This document shows, piece after piece, positions 32,530-43,067 of a stretch of 64,000 bases of DNA; position 1 is the first letter of the stretch, and each line of letters opens with the position of its first letter. Below the pieces are notes generated by a model, which was not told the origin of the DNA, did no database searches, and was given only the letters and a program-made list of their open reading frames with translations. This stretch comes from Francisella adeliensis. GTDB lineage: Bacteria; Pseudomonadota; Gammaproteobacteria; Francisellales; Francisellaceae. The stretch covers positions 1,364,001-1,428,000 of the forward strand of contig NZ_CP021781.1 of the NCBI RefSeq assembly GCF_003290445.1. Direction: 5' to 3'. The position numbers were made by a program, and so were the translations under genes.

Positions 32530-33168
32530 ATGTTTAATTTCCAATCATATATTAAAAGTATTAGAGAGTCTAAAGATCTTGAGCAAAATACTGTGGCTAA
32601 TGCTACAAATCTCTCAATTGAAACTATAAAACTAATAGAAGATGCCGATAGTAAGTCTCTACTTGAAACATCAAGTACCTTACTAAAGAATCAAATTAGA
32701 AGGTACTGTGAATATTTAGAGGTCAAAGAAAATAAAATTATTTCTATTTTAAATAAACTAGACATTTTATATTATAAAAAATCTAGTTATGGAAAACTAA
32801 AAGTTTTTGATTACTTCAACCGTCTGGCAATATTGGTCTTGATAGTAGCTATTAGTGTATTAGGGTACCAACATATTGAAAAAAATATTTTTTCTGCTTC
32901 CAGTATTTCTAATCCTCAAAACTCAAAGACATCAATCATATACACTCCTGTAAACTATGATGTAGACGATTTAAATAATCAAAGTAACCCCTCAATGAAT
33001 AGTAGTAATGTCGCACAAAAAACAGCAAAACCTAAAACAGCCGACAGCACTTCTGATACAACATCAAAGACAATAAGTACAACCGTAGCTCATCCACCTA
33101 TGACAGCTAATATGAATAATATTGTAATTGATGATCCAGATTCAAAATCTGTTGATTTTAACTCTTAA
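32530..33168 (+). CDS. RodZ-like protein with HTH and single membrane segment
   Basis: A 212-residue protein resembling a shortened RodZ. Residues 5-75 look like an HTH_25-type helix-turn-helix (NTVANATNLSIETIKLIEDAD), 97-113 form one membrane helix, and the rest is a low-complexity Ser/Thr/Asn-rich tail predicted to be periplasmic. RodZ links MreB to the membrane in rod-shaped cells; cells of this genus are coccobacillary, so the role may be reduced. No obvious RodZ C-terminal beta domain is seen. A different membrane-bound HTH protein is possible. Confidence 0.65.
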   Translation: MFNFQSYIKSIRESKDLEQNTVANATNLSIETIKLIEDADSKSLLETSSTLLKNQIRRYCEYLEVKENKIISILNKLDILYYKKSSYGKLKVFDYFNRLAILVLIVAISVLGYQHIEKNIFSASSISNPQNSKTSIIYTPVNYDVDDLNNQSNPSMNSSNVAQKTAKPKTADSTSDTTSKTISTTVAHPPMTANMNNIVIDDPDSKSVDFNS

Positions 33169-33198
33169 AACCTAACTGATATCTATAGGGGCTTAATT

Positions 33199-34320
33199 AT
33201 GAATGCATTGAATGATATTTTATTAAGAGTACAAAATCTCCACCCTTTCCAAATCATACTAATAGATTTATTAATATGTTTAATGGTAGGACTCATTATA
33301 TATATAATTGGTCATATATTTACAGCAAAACATAAAAACACTATCAAGTTTTGCTTCATAAAATCATTCAAGCTTACACTTTATCTTATTATTACAGTAT
33401 ATTTTATAAAGACATGTATTGATTTATTTGTAATAGTTCAACTACCAAACTATAAAGAAATAGTTATCAGCTATACAGACAAAATTTTTGATTTTTGCGT
33501 TTATATTGCAATTATAATCAGCTTATTTAGATTTATTAAAAAAAGCAAAATGATGCTTATAGAAAAAAAGAAACAAGAAACCATAGGCGGTTATGAAGAC
33601 TATCGAGATATAAATGCCGTATTTAAAGCTTTAGAGTTAATAGGAATATGTTTATCTGTTATTTTAATATTAGCAGCATTAAGAGTCCCTCCTACAGCAT
33701 TAGGAGCATTTAGTGGTGTTGCCATAGCTGGATTAACTTTGTCACAAAGCACTATATTAACTAACTTCTTTGGTGGCCTGTTTGTTATCTTCAACCGGAA
33801 ATACTCCGAGGGAGATATGGTAGCTTCAGATATAAATTCATCAATAAAATTTCAAGGAAAAATTAAAAAAATTGGTACTCTTACTACACAAATAGACAGT
33901 TATGAAACGGCCCCCATGCATATTCCAAACTCAGTTTTCTTAAATACTTGTATAACCAACTTTGCAAGAAGAACTCATAGAAGGATTTTGCAAAACATTA
34001 CTGTTGATTATAAGCATTTAGATGACATATCTATGATTAAAGAAGAGATTTATAAAATTCTTAAATCCCACCCAAAACTTGATCCAAACATGAAAACTCT
34101 AGTATCTCTATGCCCCTCAGGCACTGTAATTGGAAACCGTACAGAAGGATCTTTTGGCGATAGAGGAGTCAACATCCAAATTTATGCTATGACTGCGTAT
34201 GTACTTAATGCTGACTTTAGAGAAATACAGGATGATATTTTTATACAAATTGCTCAATCCTTAAATGTAAAAAACATAAGTTTCGCAATCAACCCAACAA
34301 CCTTGATAAAAGAGTTATAG
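33199..34320 (+). CDS. MscS-family mechanosensitive channel
   Basis: A 373-residue membrane protein. Four N-terminal hydrophobic segments (to about residue 160) precede the pore helix with the Ala/Gly-rich run LGAFSGVAIAGLTLSQSTILTNFFGGLF (residues 171-198), and a beta domain follows with GTVIGNRTEG late on. MscS channels release solutes on osmotic downshift. It converges on the next gene with seven bases between stops. Conductance class cannot be told. Confidence 0.88.
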   Translation: MNALNDILLRVQNLHPFQIILIDLLICLMVGLIIYIIGHIFTAKHKNTIKFCFIKSFKLTLYLIITVYFIKTCIDLFVIVQLPNYKEIVISYTDKIFDFCVYIAIIISLFRFIKKSKMMLIEKKKQETIGGYEDYRDINAVFKALELIGICLSVILILAALRVPPTALGAFSGVAIAGLTLSQSTILTNFFGGLFVIFNRKYSEGDMVASDINSSIKFQGKIKKIGTLTTQIDSYETAPMHIPNSVFLNTCITNFARRTHRRILQNITVDYKHLDDISMIKEEIYKILKSHPKLDPNMKTLVSLCPSGTVIGNRTEGSFGDRGVNIQIYAMTAYVLNADFREIQDDIFIQIAQSLNVKNISFAINPTTLIKEL

Positions 34321-34327
34321 ACATAGG

Positions 34328-35887
34328 TTAAGCATACTGGGCTATAACTACTTTTTTAACCCTTTGTCTAATTTCTTTGATATCTGTTTTTACAGACTTA
34401 CATAAATTATAAGTAGAATCAAGTTTCTGTTTTGTTGAATTATTTAGCTGTACACTACTTAAATTTGCGCCACTTGAAAGCTCTATAGCTGTTAGTATTG
34501 ATGGTTGATCTAAACTTATAGGTTCTTGAATAATTTTAACAACCTGGTGAGCAAATGATTTAATCATATCATCAGATGATTCAAACTCATTATTATAATT
34601 AAGATAAGTTGCCATATCATATGCAATAGACATCCGTGACTTCTCTTCGAGTTGAACATAAGCTAGCTCATACTTAACATTATGGTTATTAATTTGCTCA
34701 GTTTTATCAAAACTTAAAGAGTGCCACTGCTTTAACAATAAATCTAACCGCTTTAAAAGTGTATTTATTATGCGAAGGTTTTGATGAAAGCGATATCTAG
34801 ACAGTTGAAATTGTTTTTTAACAGATCTATCTAAAGATCTAACCCTTATCTCTTTTAATGACTCATCTAAAAGACTCAGGTTATAAGATATATCTTCACT
34901 TATATTAAGCACTTCACACAACTCTAGATTTGGTAACATCTCAGATACAGTTAAAAATAATTGTTTATGAACTCCTTGTATATGATTATATTTTTGAATA
35001 ATTTTATCTCTTAAACTCTCTATTGATTTAAACAAATAATCTTTCTTAACATCATCAAACTTTGAAATAGCCTTATAATAATAGATTTTCCTACCAGATA
35101 ATAGTTCAATAAAAAATGCTATTGCATGGTATGCATCATCTAAATCAAAAAGTCCATGTTGACCTGAACTATTATAAATTTTACTTAAGAAGCCAAGCTT
35201 TCTCTCAACACCTTTTTTAATACTAGCATAATCTCCTTTCAAAGCTTCTAAAAATTTCATTTTTAAAATATCTGGAATGTCAACTTTTATATCTATTTTT
35301 TTATAATATTTAATTAACTTTTGACGATTAGCCTGACTATCAATTGGAAAACCATTTTCTTTATACAGGTGAATTATTTGAACAAATTCAGCAATTTCTG
35401 TATCAAAGTGTAAATCAAAAGCATAAAAAATTTCTTTACTTGTTGGATGTGATTTACAAAGAATATCGTAAGCAATTTTATTGTTTTTAACATCATCAGT
35501 AAGATTTGCAAGATTAAGCTTCTTTGATAAAAAGAGATTATTATAAGACTCATCTATAACAGTTAAAAATTTTTCCTGTATAGCCTCTTTTTTTCTATAC
35601 TGTATAGAGTCAAATACTAATTTACTAACAAAACCTACAAGACCTACAAAAAACACATAAAATGAAAAATATAAAACTGTCTCTATTGGTACTCTAACTC
35701 CATGACTCAAATAATAACCCAGTGAAATAGCAATGATTGTTACTGGACCTGCTGCCCAGAAAATCGAAAATACAGTAGCCTTGATATCAGCTCGATGAAT
35801 CGATGAAACAAGCTCATTAAGATATGAGTTATTAAGTGAATTTCTACTCGTTAGTTTTCTTTTTATTTCTCTGATTTTTTGTAGCAT
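34328..35887 (-). CDS. Orphan membrane protein of unknown function
   Basis: A 519-residue protein I do not recognise. Two adjacent hydrophobic segments (about residues 38-60 and 70-93) anchor it; the remaining 420 residues are helical, basic/acidic mixed and probably cytoplasmic, with a long stretch (310-420) that looks like coiled coil. It has no signal peptide or enzymatic motif that I can name. It faces the MscS gene in a convergent pair and is preceded, on the right, by the CorC-like gene. Its base composition matches the neighbours, so it looks like a resident gene. Confidence 0.75.
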   Translation of the reverse strand: MLQKIREIKRKLTSRNSLNNSYLNELVSSIHRADIKATVFSIFWAAGPVTIIAISLGYYLSHGVRVPIETVLYFSFYVFFVGLVGFVSKLVFDSIQYRKKEAIQEKFLTVIDESYNNLFLSKKLNLANLTDDVKNNKIAYDILCKSHPTSKEIFYAFDLHFDTEIAEFVQIIHLYKENGFPIDSQANRQKLIKYYKKIDIKVDIPDILKMKFLEALKGDYASIKKGVERKLGFLSKIYNSSGQHGLFDLDDAYHAIAFFIELLSGRKIYYYKAISKFDDVKKDYLFKSIESLRDKIIQKYNHIQGVHKQLFLTVSEMLPNLELCEVLNISEDISYNLSLLDESLKEIRVRSLDRSVKKQFQLSRYRFHQNLRIINTLLKRLDLLLKQWHSLSFDKTEQINNHNVKYELAYVQLEEKSRMSIAYDMATYLNYNNEFESSDDMIKSFAHQVVKIIQEPISLDQPSILTAIELSSGANLSSVQLNNSTKQKLDSTYNLCKSVKTDIKEIRQRVKKVVIAQYA

Positions 35888-35994
35888 TATCAGATTTTTT
35901 TATATTTAATATCTAAATTGTAACAGAGCAACGATTGCAGTTATAGCAATGTATCAATATTTATTTTAGAATATATTTTCTTAATTAAAGAATT

Positions 35995-37239
35995 CTACAA
36001 AAAGCTAAGCTTAATTGAGACTATTTTATTCTCATGAATATCTAATATTTCTAATAAGGTGTTATCAAATCTAATGCAACAGTTACCAGATGGTAAATTT
36101 TCAATCTCTTCAATTATTAAGCCAGAAAGTGTTTTCGCATCTTCACTTTTAAATTGTATACCAATGTGTCTATTAATCTCTCTAAGAGTCGCACTTCCTC
36201 CAACAAGATAACTCGTATCATCTAATTTTCTAATATTATTATGAATGTCAAACCTATCTGAAAACTCTCCAACAATTTCTTCCATAATATCTTCTATAGT
36301 AATTACACCATTTACATCACCATATTCATCTACAACTATAGCAAAGCGCTTACTCTTCTTCTGAAAATTTATTAGTTGTGTTTGTAAAGATACTGTTTCA
36401 GGAATAAAGTAAGCCTGACTAACTAATCTACGAAGCTTACCTTTAGTAATAGATTTCGATGAAATCAGAAGGTTATTTATTTGCTTTATATTCACCGTGC
36501 CTACAACATTATTTATACTACTATCACACACAACTAAATTAATAGATTTTGCCTTTGATATTCTAGATAGAATCTTATCTGTTGAATTACTTAAATCAAT
36601 ATATTCTATGTTATTAAAATGTGTCATCACTTCTTGAACAGTTATCTTATCTAACTCTAATACACCCAATAACATATTCTTATTCTTAGCACCAAGCTTT
36701 GAATTAGATTCATGCACTACTGTATGTATCTCTTCCTTATTTAAAGATTCATTATTTACAGTTTCTATTTTAATACCAAATATTTTTAGAGTAAGAGTAG
36801 ATATAGTATTCAGTATAATTGTTACTGGATATAGTACTAACATTATAAACTTCAATGGTAATGAAAAGGGAAATGCCAGCCTTTGAGGATATACCGCAGC
36901 AAATGACTTAGGTATAATCTCACCAAATATAAGTACAAGCATTGTTACCACTATCGTAGATATTAAAAGCCCGACATCTCCAAAATGATCTTCTGAATAT
37001 GAAGATATAACTGTTCCTGCAAATATATTTGCAAACGTATTTCCTATTAGTATCGTTATAAGTAACTTTTCAGGTTTAGACACCAAAGATAAGCTTCTCT
37101 TTGCTGCTTTGTCGTTATTTTTTGCAAGATGCTTTAATTTATACTTATTTAAAGCCATCATAGCTGTTTCTGAGCTTGAGAAAAATGCAGATGCACTGAT
37201 TAATACAGTTATAACTATAATTACGGTATATGTACCCAT
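35995..37239 (-). CDS. CNNM/CorC-type membrane protein (DUF21, CBS pair, CorC_HlyC)
   Basis: A 414-residue protein in three parts: a DUF21 membrane domain with four hydrophobic segments (1-175; starts with SSSETAMMALNKYKL), two CBS repeats (about 185-320, with VVDEYGDVNGVITIEDIMEEIVGEF), and a C-terminal CorC_HlyC domain. Family members are Mg2+/Co2+ transporters or regulators. The EIIPKSFA segment is the DUF21 loop. It is the only gene on its transcript as far as spacing shows. A common name is YfjD/CorB-like. Confidence 0.9.
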   Translation of the reverse strand: MGTYTVIIVITVLISASAFFSSSETAMMALNKYKLKHLAKNNDKAAKRSLSLVSKPEKLLITILIGNTFANIFAGTVISSYSEDHFGDVGLLISTIVVTMLVLIFGEIIPKSFAAVYPQRLAFPFSLPLKFIMLVLYPVTIILNTISTLTLKIFGIKIETVNNESLNKEEIHTVVHESNSKLGAKNKNMLLGVLELDKITVQEVMTHFNNIEYIDLSNSTDKILSRISKAKSINLVVCDSSINNVVGTVNIKQINNLLISSKSITKGKLRRLVSQAYFIPETVSLQTQLINFQKKSKRFAIVVDEYGDVNGVITIEDIMEEIVGEFSDRFDIHNNIRKLDDTSYLVGGSATLREINRHIGIQFKSEDAKTLSGLIIEEIENLPSGNCCIRFDNTLLEILDIHENKIVSIKLSFL

Positions 37240-37332
37240 AACACTCTGTTTGATTATTTATATGAAAATAATTTTAGCACAAGAACTTATATTAATAATA
37301 GAATATAGATAGATTTAAAAAATATAAAAGAT

Positions 37333-37623
37333 TTATACTCTCATAAAGTCAGCATGAACTAACTTAACTTTGTATGGGTGTCTTTGAAGAGCTTTAATGA
37401 TTACTTTTTCTTCTGAACCATCCACATCTAAAGTGATTTCACTTGAGAAAAATGCTTTATCTTCTGTAGCGTGTAATAATTTATCATGCTCAATTACTAG
37501 AGATACAGCTTCTTTGTTACCACCATAAATAATAGCTGGAATACTTCCAGTTTTTCTTAAGCGGCGGCTCGCACCAGTACCTAAGTCATCTCTTTTTTGC
37601 GCTTTCAATTTAAAATTTGACAT
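37333..37623 (-). CDS. rplY: 50S ribosomal protein L25, short form
   Basis: A 96-residue 5S-rRNA-binding protein of the short (E. coli) form with [21 protein letters not shown] at the start. No CTC-type C-terminal extension is present. An AAGGAA ribosome site is found just upstream (37627-37632). Located left of prs, a common pairing, with 122 bases between. Confidence 0.96.
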   Translation of the reverse strand: MSNFKLKAQKRDDLGTGASRRLRKTGSIPAIIYGGNKEAVSLVIEHDKLLHATEDKAFFSSEITLDVDGSEEKVIIKALQRHPYKVKLVHADFMRV

Positions 37624-37745
37624 TGTTATTTCCTTGTTTTATTTAAACATTTATTGTTACGTAATCTATGCGACCCTAGATTAACTAAGCTATTGTAGTA
37701 AATAAACTGCTAAAACTCAAGGTAGAAATTAATTACTTGTAAGTA

Positions 37746-38714
37746 CTAATCAACCAAACCATCAGTACGGAAGATGTCACTAACAGATTCTTCACCGTTA
37801 GTTTTCTCAATAATTTGAGCCAAAAGTGGAGCTAAAGATATAATTTTTATCTTGCTACATTTTTTTGCATTTTCTTTAAGAGCTATAGAATCAGTAACTA
37901 TAAGCTCATCAATCGCAGAATTCTCAATATTTTCAATAGCATCGCCTGAAAGTAAAGGGTGTACACAAAAAGCTGAGATTTTAGTTGCCCCTCCTTTTTC
38001 GAGAAGAGCTTTGGCTGCTTGACACATAGTTCCACCAGTGTCCATAATATCATCGACCAAAATACAATGCTTACCTTCAACATCACCTATAATATTCATA
38101 ACTTCCGCAACATTTGGCTTTGGTCTTCTTTTATCAACCACAGCAATTTCTACACCTAAATTTTTAGCAACAGATCTTGCTCTAACTACACCACCCATAT
38201 CTGGAGACACAATTTTAATATTCTCAAATTTTGATGGATTTTTACGTACATGCTCAAGAAATATCTTAGTTGCAAAAGCATTATCAAAAGGTATATCAAA
38301 GAATCCTTGTATTTGCTCAGCATGAATATCAACAGATAATATTCTATCTAATCCGACAGCTTGAAGTAAATTAGCTATCACTTTAGCTGAAATAGGTACT
38401 CTTGCAGATTTTGAACGTCTATCTTGTCTAGCATACCCAAAATATGGTAACACCGCTGTAACTCTTTCAGCTGATGACCTTTTTAATGCATCAATTAAAA
38501 GAACTAACTCCATAAGATTATCTGAAGGAGGACAAGTAGTCTGTATCACAAACACATCCTTTCCTCTGACATTTTCATTTAGTACCACTTGAATTTCACC
38601 ATCTTTAAATTTATCGACAGTTGCATTGCCAAGTGTTGCTCCCAACTCTTTTGCCACTTCACATGCCAATTCTTTAGAAGCATTACCACTAAAAATCATC
38701 AAATCTTCAGACAT
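37746..38714 (-). CDS. prs: Ribose-phosphate pyrophosphokinase
   Basis: A 322-residue PRPP synthase that makes PRPP from ribose 5-phosphate and ATP. Landmarks are FKDGEIQV near residues 37-44, DRRSKSARVPISAK with the ATP loop, and the PRPP-binding motif LVDDIMDTGGTMCQAAKAL near residues 220-238. The ATG at 38714 is preferred over the adjacent GTG at 38717; an AAAGG site sits seven bases upstream. Neighbours rplY and a TVP38 gene are on the same strand. Confidence 0.96.
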   Translation of the reverse strand: MSEDLMIFSGNASKELACEVAKELGATLGNATVDKFKDGEIQVVLNENVRGKDVFVIQTTCPPSDNLMELVLLIDALKRSSAERVTAVLPYFGYARQDRRSKSARVPISAKVIANLLQAVGLDRILSVDIHAEQIQGFFDIPFDNAFATKIFLEHVRKNPSKFENIKIVSPDMGGVVRARSVAKNLGVEIAVVDKRRPKPNVAEVMNIIGDVEGKHCILVDDIMDTGGTMCQAAKALLEKGGATKISAFCVHPLLSGDAIENIENSAIDELIVTDSIALKENAKKCSKIKIISLAPLLAQIIEKTNGEESVSDIFRTDGLVD

Positions 38715-38862
38715 CACAAACCTTTTGTTAGTTAAAATAATTACACTAATGATTTTAATACTTTTTTGGAATTATAAAAAGCAAAAACTGTAATTTTTAT
38801 TAAATAAAAATATAATGGGGAAAATAATACACCTATCACTTATTTATTATTAAAATCTCTAA

Positions 38863-39543
38863 TCACTTCTTAAATTGTCTGTTCAAAAAGTTTCTACCAA
38901 TTAAAGGCAATAATGCCAATAAACCAAGCAAACTTAATGCTAAAACAAACTTATAATCAATAAAGTTAGTAATTTCACGAGATAAAGATTTTCCTAAATG
39001 AGTACCTAGCCACACATACACAAATGTAACTGGAATAATCCCGACTAAAGTTGTAAGGAAAAACACTCTACTTTTAATCTGCAAGATTCCAGCTAGTATG
39101 TTTGGAATAAAAAAAGGTAGTGGTAATAATCTTGATGCTAATAAAGTACTCGCAGGATGGTTTTGAACTAAGGTTTTGAATTTTGAATAATAATTTACCT
39201 TACCACTATCAACAGATCTTCCCCAACCGTATTTAACACATAAAAATACTAGCATTGCACCAGTTGTTGCTGAAAATAATGCAGATATAAACCCTATCCA
39301 CAAACCAAATATCAAGCCGCCTATTATCTTAAGAAAAGGCTTTACTGGTATAGAAAAAAATACAGCACTTATATATAAAAATATATAGATAAATAAAGCT
39401 TTAATATAATTTAGCTTCGAGTAGTCTACCATTTTATAATAAATATGCTGAATCTCATTTAAGTTAAAATATTTGAAACCATCAAATATAAAAAATAATA
39501 TAAGCCCAAGACAAAAAAAGACTACTAAAAGTAGTCTTTTCAT
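38863..39543 (-). CDS. TVP38/TMEM64-family (DedA-like) membrane protein
   Basis: A polytopic protein of about 226 residues from the ATG at 39543; a GTG eight codons upstream (39567) is an alternative, and neither start has a strong ribosome site. Family features are the SIPVKPFLKIIGGLIFG loop, ARG-rich ASRLLPLPFFIPNILAG, and six or so hydrophobic segments. The family belongs to the DedA superfamily and is linked to lipid handling in membranes. It lies between the rplT operon and prs, with about 50 bases on the upstream side. Confidence 0.82.
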   Translation of the reverse strand: MKRLLLVVFFCLGLILFFIFDGFKYFNLNEIQHIYYKMVDYSKLNYIKALFIYIFLYISAVFFSIPVKPFLKIIGGLIFGLWIGFISALFSATTGAMLVFLCVKYGWGRSVDSGKVNYYSKFKTLVQNHPASTLLASRLLPLPFFIPNILAGILQIKSRVFFLTTLVGIIPVTFVYVWLGTHLGKSLSREITNFIDYKFVLALSLLGLLALLPLIGRNFLNRQFKK

Positions 39544-39594
39544 AAGTAATAGATAGTGAGATTTCACTGTTAGATTTTCTTTAAGAAATATTTT

Positions 39595-39951
39595 TTAAAC
39601 TAATGCTTCTTTTGCTTTTGCAACAACTGCACCAAATGCATCTTTGTTGTATACAGCTAATTCTGCTAATGCTTTACGATCTAGTTCTACACCAGCTTTG
39701 TTAAGACCATTAATTAATTGGCTATAGCTAATGTCATGTTGTCTAGCTGCAGCATTAATACGAACAATCCATAAAGATCTAAATGTTCTTTTCTTATTTT
39801 TGCGATCTCTGTAAGCATATTGACCTGCTTTAATTACCGCTTGTTTAGCTACTCTATATACTCTTGAACGAGCACCATAATAACCTTTTGCTTGTTTTAA
39901 GACTTTCTTATGTCTTGCGCGCGCCGTAACGCCTCTTTTTACTCTTGACAT
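39595..39951 (-). CDS. rplT: 50S ribosomal protein L20
   Basis: A 118-residue protein beginning [16 protein letters not shown], with the strongly basic N-terminal tail that threads into 23S rRNA ([17 protein letters not shown]) and a globular C-terminal part. Full family length. Third gene of the infC-rpmI-rplT set; E. coli L20 represses this operon by binding mRNA near rpmI, which may hold here. Confidence 0.97.
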   Translation of the reverse strand: MSRVKRGVTARARHKKVLKQAKGYYGARSRVYRVAKQAVIKAGQYAYRDRKNKKRTFRSLWIVRINAAARQHDISYSQLINGLNKAGVELDRKALAELAVYNKDAFGAVVAKAKEALV

Positions 39952-39983
39952 GGTTTATTTCTCCACTTTAAAAATTTGTTAAT

Positions 39984-40181
39984 CTATGCGTAAGGCATTT
40001 GTTGATTTAGACTAGCTGTATCAACTTTCGCTACTTGATTCATACCTCTTAAATGACGCTTTCTTTTAGTTGTCATTTTAGTGTTGATATGAGCACGATT
40101 TGCACAACGATGTTTAAAACCACCCTTGCCCGTCTTTTTAAAGCGCTTTAAAGCACCACTCTTAGATTTTAACTTTGGCAT
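39984..40181 (-). CDS. rpmI: 50S ribosomal protein L35
   Basis: A 65-residue protein, [20 protein letters not shown] onward, with the invariant [10 protein letters not shown] segment. Lies between infC and rplT with 36 and 32 base gaps, in the classic order. Confidence 0.95.
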   Translation of the reverse strand: MPKLKSKSGALKRFKKTGKGGFKHRCANRAHINTKMTTKRKRHLRGMNQVAKVDTASLNQQMPYA

Positions 40182-40217
40182 TTTTCAAATACTCCGCATT
40201 TGTTGCTGTTATTGTTG

Positions 40218-40736
40218 TTATTTTTTCTTTGGTCCTAGAACCATTATCATCTGACGACCTTCCATCTTAGGTTGGTGTTCCACCACTCCGTGCTCTAGTG
40301 CATCAGCTGCCATACGCTTAAGCATTTCCATACCTAACTCTTTATGTGACATCTCTCTGCCTCTAAACCTTAGAGTAACTTTTACTTTATCGCCGTTATT
40401 TAGGAATTTTATCAGGTTGCGTAGTTTTACCTGGTAATCCCCGACATCAGTCACAGGTCTAAGCTTTACTTCTTTGACCTGTGTCTTCTTTTGGTTCTTT
40501 TTAGCTTGTGCTTTTTTCTTACCTAAATCAAATAAGTATTTACCATAGTCCATCAAACGACAAACTGGTGGCTTAGCATTCGCTACCATTTCAACCAAAT
40601 CAACGCCAGCTTTTTCTGCTAACGCTAATGCTTCGTTAAGAGAAACAATACCTAACTGCTCCCCTTCAATTCCAACTAGACGCACTTCTTTTGCTCTTAT
40701 TTGATCATTAATTAGTGCTTTCTTTTCTGCTTTAAT
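40218..40736 (-). CDS. infC: Translation initiation factor IF-3, starting at AUU
   Basis: IF-3 blocks early 50S joining and proofreads start codons. The frame has no ATG at the right place. Reading from ATT at 40734-40736 gives the missing IF-3 start [22 protein letters not shown], after which the conserved [16 protein letters not shown] follows, total 172 residues. An AGGAGG site lies nine bases upstream. AUU is the known self-regulated start of IF-3 in enterobacteria. The GTG at 40685 would cut away the N-terminal domain and is rejected. The gene is directly downstream of thrS, with 25 bases between. Confidence 0.93.
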   Translation of the reverse strand: MKAEKKALINDQIRAKEVRLVGIEGEQLGIVSLNEALALAEKAGVDLVEMVANAKPPVCRLMDYGKYLFDLGKKKAQAKKNQKKTQVKEVKLRPVTDVGDYQVKLRNLIKFLNNGDKVKVTLRFRGREMSHKELGMEMLKRMAADALEHGVVEHQPKMEGRQMIMVLGPKKK

Positions 40737-40761
40737 AACTATATTCCTCCTGAGAAATTTG

Positions 40762-42666
40762 CTATTCTTTACTTTTAATTTCTTTATCTAAGAACTCACA
40801 AAACTCCTCTACAGTCATTTGACCTAGAGTTTCGCCATTATGTTTTCTTACAGATATAATCTGTTGCTCCTCTTCATTTTTACCAAGAATCACAAAATAT
40901 GGTACACGCGAAAGAGTATGCTCTCGTATTTTAAACCCTATCTTCTCATTTCTCAAGTCTAAATTAGCTCTTATGCCACTTTTCTCAAGTGTTTGATACA
41001 CTTTCTTACAATAATCATCTTGATAATTGCTAATACCAGCCACAACAACTTGTACAGGTGCCAGCCATAACGGTAGATTTCCAGCATAATGCTCGATAAG
41101 CATTCCAATAAATCTCTCTAGTGACCCAACTATAGCACGATGCAACATCACAGGAACTTGTTTGTCACCATTTTTATCAATATAAGTAGCACCTAATCTC
41201 TCAGGCATAGAGAAATCTAGCTGTATCGTGCCACACTGCCAGCTTCTACCGATAGCATCTTTTAGATGAAACTCAATTTTAGGACCATAAAAAGCTCCTT
41301 CACCGGGTAAAAGATCATACTCAACATTATTTGCTTCTAAAGCATTTTTAAGCATTTGCTCAGACTTATCCCAAACATCGTCTTCACCAATTCTTTGCTC
41401 AGGTCGTAAAGCTATCTTTACAGAGAAATCATTAAAGCCAAAATCACTGTAGACTTCGAAGCACTGCTTAACCATCATAATAACTTCTTCTTCAACCTGC
41501 TCAGAAGTACAGAATACATGACCATCATCTTGTGTAAAACTTCTAACGCGTAAAAGTCCATGAAGCGAACCTGAGGGCTCATTTCTATGTACTATACCAA
41601 ACTCTGCCATTCTAACCGGTAGATCTCTATAGCTATGTAGTTTAGTGTTATAAACCTGCACGCAAGTTGGGCAATTCATTGGACGGATTGCAAAATCTCT
41701 ATTTTCTGATTTAGTTGCAAACATATTATCTGCGTACTTATCAGCATGACCAGACTTTTCCCACATTGAAAAATCTGCAATTAGTGGAGTTCTTATTTCA
41801 CTACAACCATACTTGTTGTTTGAAGCACGCATATAGTCTTCAACTTCTCGCCAAATTCTAGTACCATTATCATGCCAAAATGGTATCCCTGGAGAGTCTT
41901 CTTGAAAATGGAATAAATCTAAAACTTTACCAATCTTACGATGGTCACGTTTTTCTGCTTCTTCAAGCATTGTTAGGTAATTCTCAAGATCTTCTTTCGT
42001 AGCCCAACAAGTACCATATATTCTAGTAAGCATCTCATTGTCAGAATTGCCACGCCAATATGCACCAGCCAACTTAGTAAGCTTAAATGCTTTTAATACC
42101 GCAGTACTAGGAATATGCGGACCTCTACATAAATCTGAGAAATTATCTTGTGTGTATATCTTTACATTCTCATCTGGAATGCTAGCGATTATCTCAACCT
42201 TGTAGTTTTCACCTTGAGCTTTAAATATTTCGATAGCTTTTTCTTTCGATACAGTTTCATAGCTTACAGGCGAGCCCTTTTTAGCTAATTGCTTCATCTT
42301 TTTTTCTATAGTTGTAAGATCTGCTTCACCAATTGGTTTTTTAAATGAAAAATCATAAAAGAAGCCATTATCAATAACAGGGCCTATAGTCACTTCCGTA
42401 CTAGGATAAAGCTCTTTTACTGCATGAGCTAATAAATGCGCACATGAGTGGCGAAGTATCTCTAGTCCCTCTTCATCTTTTACAGTAATTAGCTTTAAAG
42501 TACTGTCAGTTATAATTGCATCTTTTGCATCACAAAGCTTATCATCAATATAAGCAGCAACTGTAACTTTTGCTAATCCTGGTGAGATTGATTTTGCTAT
42601 TTGTAGTGAATTAACACCACTATCAAACTCTTTCATAGAACCATCTGGAAATGTAATTTTTATCAT
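40762..42666 (-). CDS. thrS: Threonyl-tRNA synthetase
   Basis: A 634-residue class II synthetase. An N-terminal TGS domain (1-61) precedes an editing domain ([16 protein letters not shown] near 72-88, with the HxxxH pair), then the catalytic core with [30 protein letters not shown], and the C-terminal anticodon-binding domain (from about residue 535). It is the first gene of thrS-infC-rpmI-rplT, transcribed leftward from the 400-base gap. No T-box or operator was recognised upstream. Confidence 0.97.
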   Translation of the reverse strand: MIKITFPDGSMKEFDSGVNSLQIAKSISPGLAKVTVAAYIDDKLCDAKDAIITDSTLKLITVKDEEGLEILRHSCAHLLAHAVKELYPSTEVTIGPVIDNGFFYDFSFKKPIGEADLTTIEKKMKQLAKKGSPVSYETVSKEKAIEIFKAQGENYKVEIIASIPDENVKIYTQDNFSDLCRGPHIPSTAVLKAFKLTKLAGAYWRGNSDNEMLTRIYGTCWATKEDLENYLTMLEEAEKRDHRKIGKVLDLFHFQEDSPGIPFWHDNGTRIWREVEDYMRASNNKYGCSEIRTPLIADFSMWEKSGHADKYADNMFATKSENRDFAIRPMNCPTCVQVYNTKLHSYRDLPVRMAEFGIVHRNEPSGSLHGLLRVRSFTQDDGHVFCTSEQVEEEVIMMVKQCFEVYSDFGFNDFSVKIALRPEQRIGEDDVWDKSEQMLKNALEANNVEYDLLPGEGAFYGPKIEFHLKDAIGRSWQCGTIQLDFSMPERLGATYIDKNGDKQVPVMLHRAIVGSLERFIGMLIEHYAGNLPLWLAPVQVVVAGISNYQDDYCKKVYQTLEKSGIRANLDLRNEKIGFKIREHTLSRVPYFVILGKNEEEQQIISVRKHNGETLGQMTVEEFCEFLDKEIKSKE

Positions 42667-43067
42667 AAGCTTAGATCTTATATAGTTTTGAATATTAACC
42701 GAGATATTATATTAGATACTAAAAATTTTGCAAATTAGTCTTTGATACTTATCGGTAAACATTTTTCTTATAGATAAGATTATAGCCATAGCATATAATT
42801 ATGTAAATTAAAACCTAAAACCCATTTGTCAAGATAATTCTCATGCAATCAATATTTATTATTTTAAACTAAAACAAAACTTCTTCTATACCACAGTATA
42901 AAAGGTACTCCATATTAATTTGTATGTTTTAAGCTCTTTTAAACGAAAACACCTTCTAAAATAAATAAATTTGGTTTTTACATTCTTATTATATACGATG
43001 AAATTAGTAGTTAGGAATATTAAGGTACCTAGCTGCTTTTGTTTAAAATATAAATAGGAGTTCTATT
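42667..43067. other. Divergent intergenic region between thrS and the LPMO gene
   Basis: A 401-base A+T-rich region with no credible gene. It must contain leftward promoter(s) for the thrS operon and rightward promoter(s) for the LPMO gene. A weak rightward site TTTACA...TATATAC is seen near 42976-42997, and a good ribosome site (AGGAG) lies at 43056-43060. No terminator or riboswitch is recognised. Confidence 0.5.

Noticed and set aside
42831-42851. Fur-box-like sequence (GATAATTCTCAT) upstream of the LPMO gene
   Set aside because: Too few matches to the 19-base consensus.
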